Part shown: positions 62,760-64,000 of the stretch, one piece after another
Numbering within the stretch: position 1 is the first letter of the stretch
How the letters are laid out: each line of letters begins with the position of its first letter
NCBI GenBank assembly: GCA_934047225.1
Contig: OW203984.1
Location: forward strand, 5,403,201 to 5,467,200
Reading direction: 5' to 3'
DNA from: Ypsolopha sequella
Taxonomy: Eukaryota; Arthropoda; Insecta; Lepidoptera; Ypsolophidae
Length of the DNA: 64,000 nt
Position numbers and translations under genes: made by a program
The notes under the pieces: generated by a model
What the model saw: the letters and a program-made list of their open reading frames with translations, nothing else
What the model was told of the DNA's origin: nothing
The model's database searches: none

Positions 62760-62935
62760 CTTTCTGTAGGGTTCCGTCAAATAACTAAAACCCTTATATC
62801 GAAGCCTCGGTATCTGTCCGTCTGTCCTCCTATCCACGGCATTACTCAAGATCGGGCTGACCGTGCCGAAGCTTGGCATGTCGGTGTAGCATTGCAATAA
62901 AACCCCGAAAATAATACTGAAAATCTTCGATATTG
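62760..62935 (+). repeat. Dispersed repeat with GTAGGGTTCCGTCAAATAAC
   Basis: TAGGGTTCCGTCAAATAACT, GGTATCTGTCCGTCTGTCC and CGTGCCGAAGCTTGGCATGT have the look of common lepidopteran repeats with a GTCCGTCTGTC core. Class not resolved. Confidence 0.45.
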
Positions 62936-62974
62936 TCACATTTTTGAAATATTTTAAACCTTTCTCTAATAATC

Positions 62975-63275
62975 TAGTGGTTTGAGTGATCGTCTTTATG
63001 GACTAGTAGTTCGAATACTCGACCACTGATCTGGAGACCACGGGTTCAAATCTCGTAGAGGTACATTTTTGTGTAGTCTGCGTACATCAGAAGGCACGGT
63101 AAGCATCGGGTCTATATTTGTGCCCGAGGTATGGCGATAAGGCTCACCACACATTACATAATAATATTCGATGAAAAGTGGGTGAACGAGTGTGTGCACT
63201 GTGTGTTGTATTTCACAGTTGATACACAGAAACAACTCGTGATTCATGTTGTGACATATTATATTATTTTATTTT
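62975..63275 (+). repeat. tRNA-derived SINE
   Basis: The head has an A-box-like TAGTGGTTTGAGTG (62976-62989) and a B-box-like GGGTTCAAATCTCG (63043-63056) about 55 bases apart, as in pol III tRNA promoters. The body (TATATTTGTGCCCGAGGTAT, GGCGATAAGGCTCACC, GTGGGTGAACGAGTGTG) recurs at 45130, 47930 and (reverse) 24395. The tail is TATTATATTATTTTATTTTT. Confidence 0.6.
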
Positions 63276-63663
63276 TAAAGCTTCCTGTGAGACGTCAGTT
63301 CAAGCCTATGCACATCTGCATTCCCATAACCTAATTTCTAAAAGGTTTTTTTTTAATTCGATTTCAGAGAATATACGCCATTTTGGGACATAGTTTTCAT
63401 TATTTTGCTTAAAAGAAGTGATCTGTCTCTGTCTACTCATCTTTCATACATCTGTCAAATTAGTCAGAAGCAAATTATTATAAATTTATCTTGACACATT
63501 TCTAAACAGCCATTTTTCAAGTGATGTCACACGAAAGCAAATGCAATATGCAGCTTTTTTGTAAAAATAGTCATCATCATGAGGTTTTTTGGACCGCAAG
63601 TTCTAAAATTCGGCTTACTAAACCTATATCAAAATTGTATTTACATAAAAAAATTATCTTTGT
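63276..63663. other. No gene seen
   Basis: AT-rich DNA with nothing that I can assign. Confidence 0.35.
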
Positions 63664-63753
63664 GTCGATTCGGTGCAACACAACTTAACTTATTTGACAG
63701 GACTAACCTTATTTTCAGCGTCCTGTCTTTGTCCTTCCGATATTTAGTCCTGT
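63664..63753. mobile_element. Left part of the CGATTCGGYGCAACACAACT MITE
   Basis: TCGATTCGGTGCAACACAAC then GACAGGACTAACCTTATTTT and a GTCCTGTC word match 16307-16440. The right end is missing at the junction with the next element. Confidence 0.65.
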
Positions 63754-63904
63754 CAGGCGATATGTAAAAGTTTTAGCATCCCTGTTACTCCATATGCGAA
63801 TAAACCCTCAGTGCGAGAGGGACGGATCCGTGGAGAAGTAGCAAAAAGTCGGTTTTTTGTTAATATAAAATGTAATAAAGTTGCTATCAAAATTTCGTTT
63901 AACC
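63754..63904 (+). mobile_element. TTAA-family (425 bp) left part
   Basis: AGGCGATATGTAAAAGTTTT, GTTACTCCATATGCGAA, GAGAGGGACGGATCCGTGG and CAAAATTTCGTTTAACCAG match 37137-37285. It is cut by the following element. Confidence 0.75.
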
Positions 63905-64000
63905 AGCGGGCCTATTATGTATCTCTAGTTGCCTTCTGGACTGGGTGCCTATCATCAAAAACATAGATATACTATCGAATTCCGATTTCCTAAGGATATG
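63905..64000. mobile_element. CAGCGGGCCTATT foldback MITE, runs off the window
   Basis: CAGCGGGCCTATTATGTATC, then CTTCTGGACTGGGTGCCTAT and ATCAAAAACATAGATATACT match the right part of 17151-17387 in reverse orientation. The other end lies beyond the window. Confidence 0.72.

Noticed and set aside
63000..63075. Functional tRNA
   Set aside because: A-box and B-box-like words fit only loosely and no cloverleaf closes; a SINE head explains it, as the body recurs elsewhere.

Overview
The window looks like lepidopteran (moth or butterfly) nuclear DNA. It is AT-rich and intergenic or intronic, and I see no complete host protein gene, rRNA or functional tRNA. The lepidopteran call is an inference from repeat types I know from that order: the GGCCAAGTGCGAGTCGGACTCGC repeat, short repeats carrying TGTCCGTCTGTCTGTC, LINE tails followed by GAAGAAGAAG, and a CsRn1/Kabuki-like Ty3/gypsy element with a tRNA-Trp primer site. 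Almost all of the structure is mobile DNA, much of it nested.

Layout. 0.6-2.2 kb: a CCGGATA palindrome cluster, two inverted copies of a TTAA-bounded repeat, and a 525-bp hAT-type element with a perfect 8-bp target duplication. 2.5-4.46 kb: a satellite of about 40 monomers (48 bp) made of nested palindromes, with higher-order blocks. 5.2-7.9 kb: foldback elements, including repeats with hammerhead-ribozyme-like cores, and a dead Tigger/pogo element. 9.9-16.9 kb: a LINE C-terminal relic, a 21-bp minisatellite, a TTAA element, and a poly(A)-tailed LINE holding a MITE. 17-24 kb: more MITEs, a 5'-truncated jockey/CR1-like LINE with a broken reverse transcriptase on the minus strand, and a second copy of the 473-bp TTAA element. 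24-36 kb: low gene content with scattered SINE, MITE and LINE pieces and a 37-codon open frame at 26.26 kb. 36-51.6 kb: three copies of one hAT MITE family (one nested in a SINE), a long foldback carrying a tRNA T-arm, and several TTAA or TA foldbacks. 51.9-53.1 kb: the C-terminal part of a jockey/CR1-like LINE. 54.69-60.05 kb: a nearly complete Ty3/gypsy element with identical 188-bp LTRs, an intact gag, and a pol broken by two frameshifts. 60-64 kb: a TTAA element with a 19-bp perfect inverted end, a tRNA-derived SINE, and three nested elements running off the end.

How it fits together. Only gag of the gypsy element looks intact; every other recognisable coding piece is broken, so nothing here should move without help. 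The short elements sort by target preference: 8-bp duplications (hAT), TTAA (piggyBac-like) and TA (Tc1/mariner/pogo). They record cross-mobilisation by transposases encoded elsewhere. The least ordinary signals are the hammerhead-like cores, which keep pairing stems while the stem sequences differ between copies, and the palindrome satellite.
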